The notes beneath the pieces were generated by a model. It was given only the letters and a program-made list of their open reading frames with translations, had not been told where the DNA came from and did no database searches. Below, piece by piece: positions 62,980 to 64,000 of a DNA stretch of 64,000 bases; the stretch's first letter is position 1; each line of letters starts with the position of its first letter. This stretch comes from Paramacrobiotus metropolitanus (taxonomy: Eukaryota; Tardigrada; Eutardigrada; Parachela; Macrobiotidae). A program made the position numbers and the translations under genes. The DNA lies in the NCBI RefSeq assembly GCF_019649055.1, contig NW_026570226.1:868001-932000 (forward strand). The letters run 5' to 3'.

Positions 62980-64000
62980 TAACAAGGCTGGCCAAAGCTG
63001 TACGAACAAGACGAGACTTCACTTCAACAATATGATGTGCAATTGGTCGACAAATTCGGCGGACGATATCACAGTCGATGCAGGAAAAAAAATTCAAACT
63101 GGAGAGGAAAGACCTACAAAAATACGGCAGTCATGCAAAAGGTCACGGTTTGCTGGGTGTGTGTATCTGATGTGCACAATCTTTGTCGTACGTTTGAAGG
63201 ATTAAAACAGCAAACTTGGCAGACGACGACATACGTAAAAATGCAACTATACATCCGGTAGATAGTGTCAAGCAAACGTAGATTGTGAACTAGACTGAGT
63301 TCTGTATACTTCGTTTGTCCTTCATGAATTATGCGGAACGCCATACGGTACACTGAACGTCCTCGCCAATTTAATGAACCGAACCACCAGTGCTTCCGAA
63401 ACCAAGCACCACTTTGACCAATCAGCTGTCTTAGCAAAGCCTTCTTCGATTCGTGTAAACAAACAGTTTATATTATGTGCAAAGTAGTAAGATTATTACG
63501 ATGAGTCGATGACTAATGTGGTCATCATATACGTACGCGAGCCTGTAAGCGAGCGTAAGAACAAAGAATCACCTAATTCCTTGGGAAAATTCATAGTTCG
63601 ACTATTATTTTGAAATTCCTAACTAAGTTCAGATGCACGGACATATGTAAAAACATATCCGCCACGAATTCTTCGATTATCGACTTAAGTTACCTTTTAA
63701 TTTCACAGCTGGAGGCCCGTGACGGCCGGATCGCCTTAGTGACCTTTAGTTAATACTTTATTAATGACACAATTGTTGTTATTAACGTCAACCAGTTGCA
63801 GCAATGATACAAATATTCGGACGCATACGTCAATGGTTTGTGTAAAGTTTTGAGCGATGACAATGTGCCTTGAGTATTCGACAAGCAGAGCAGCATCTCC
63901 TGTGTTACCGCAAATGAAGTAAGATAATGCAAATATAAAAATTACGTAAGCAGCGGCTAACCATAATGCTATCGATATCATAGAGTTCTAAGTTCCAAAC
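62980..64000. other. Upstream region of CBF-beta to the window edge
   Basis: Coding-like sequence continues about 30 bases beyond the chosen CBF-beta ATG to an AG at about 62999, so an upstream exon is possible. Beyond that no gene is recognised; ORFs of 60-107 codons near the edge lack recognisable domains. Confidence 0.4.

Noticed and set aside
63114-63437. 107-codon minus-strand ORF
   Set aside because: No domain, no splice context, and a composition like the random frames of the area.

Overview
The window is nuclear DNA of an intron-rich animal. It carries BNIP3, CBF-beta, a nuclear receptor, a voltage-gated calcium-channel beta subunit, ATG9 and immunoglobulin-domain genes. The genes are compact, most introns are short (tens to a few hundred bases) with GT-AG borders, and the intergenic DNA is AT-rich. 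The gene set fits a small-genome protostome; a tardigrade is my best guess, but the sequence alone does not prove it. No prokaryotic, organellar or viral block was seen. I recognised no tRNA, rRNA or CRISPR.

Left part (1-16 kb): the 5' end of an unknown gene runs off the left edge (-). A 0.7-kb fold-back repeat follows, then a complete BNIP3-type mitophagy receptor (+). Next are a short gene made of two RyR repeats with no channel (+), a small unknown gene (+), SDHB of respiratory complex II (-) and ribosomal protein S19 (+).

Centre (16-46 kb): an 11-exon WW-domain gene resembling WAC (-), an FBXO22-like F-box/FIST gene (+), a nine-exon nuclear receptor over almost 8 kb (+), an eight-exon alpha-tubulin (-), an F-box/WD40 gene with a probable GC-AG intron (+), and a single-exon calcium-channel beta subunit (-).

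Right part (46-64 kb): an Ig-domain protein (-), traces of a Cys-loop receptor exon (-) and a Tudor-like region (+), a small antisense ORF sharing its start region with ATG9, then ATG9 (+) and CBF-beta (-). The rest is mostly featureless AT-rich DNA with short tandem repeats and hairpins.

The genes do not form one pathway. BNIP3 and ATG9 both act in autophagy, and SDHB and BNIP3 are both mitochondrial, but nothing shows coordinated control. All exon borders below were derived by eye from splice consensus, reading phase and family similarity; where phases close exactly through to the stop codon, confidence is high. The most unexpected signal not tied to a gene is a strong excess of the 8-mers TACTCGTA/TACGAGTA and GTACAGTA/TACTGTAC in the non-coding DNA.
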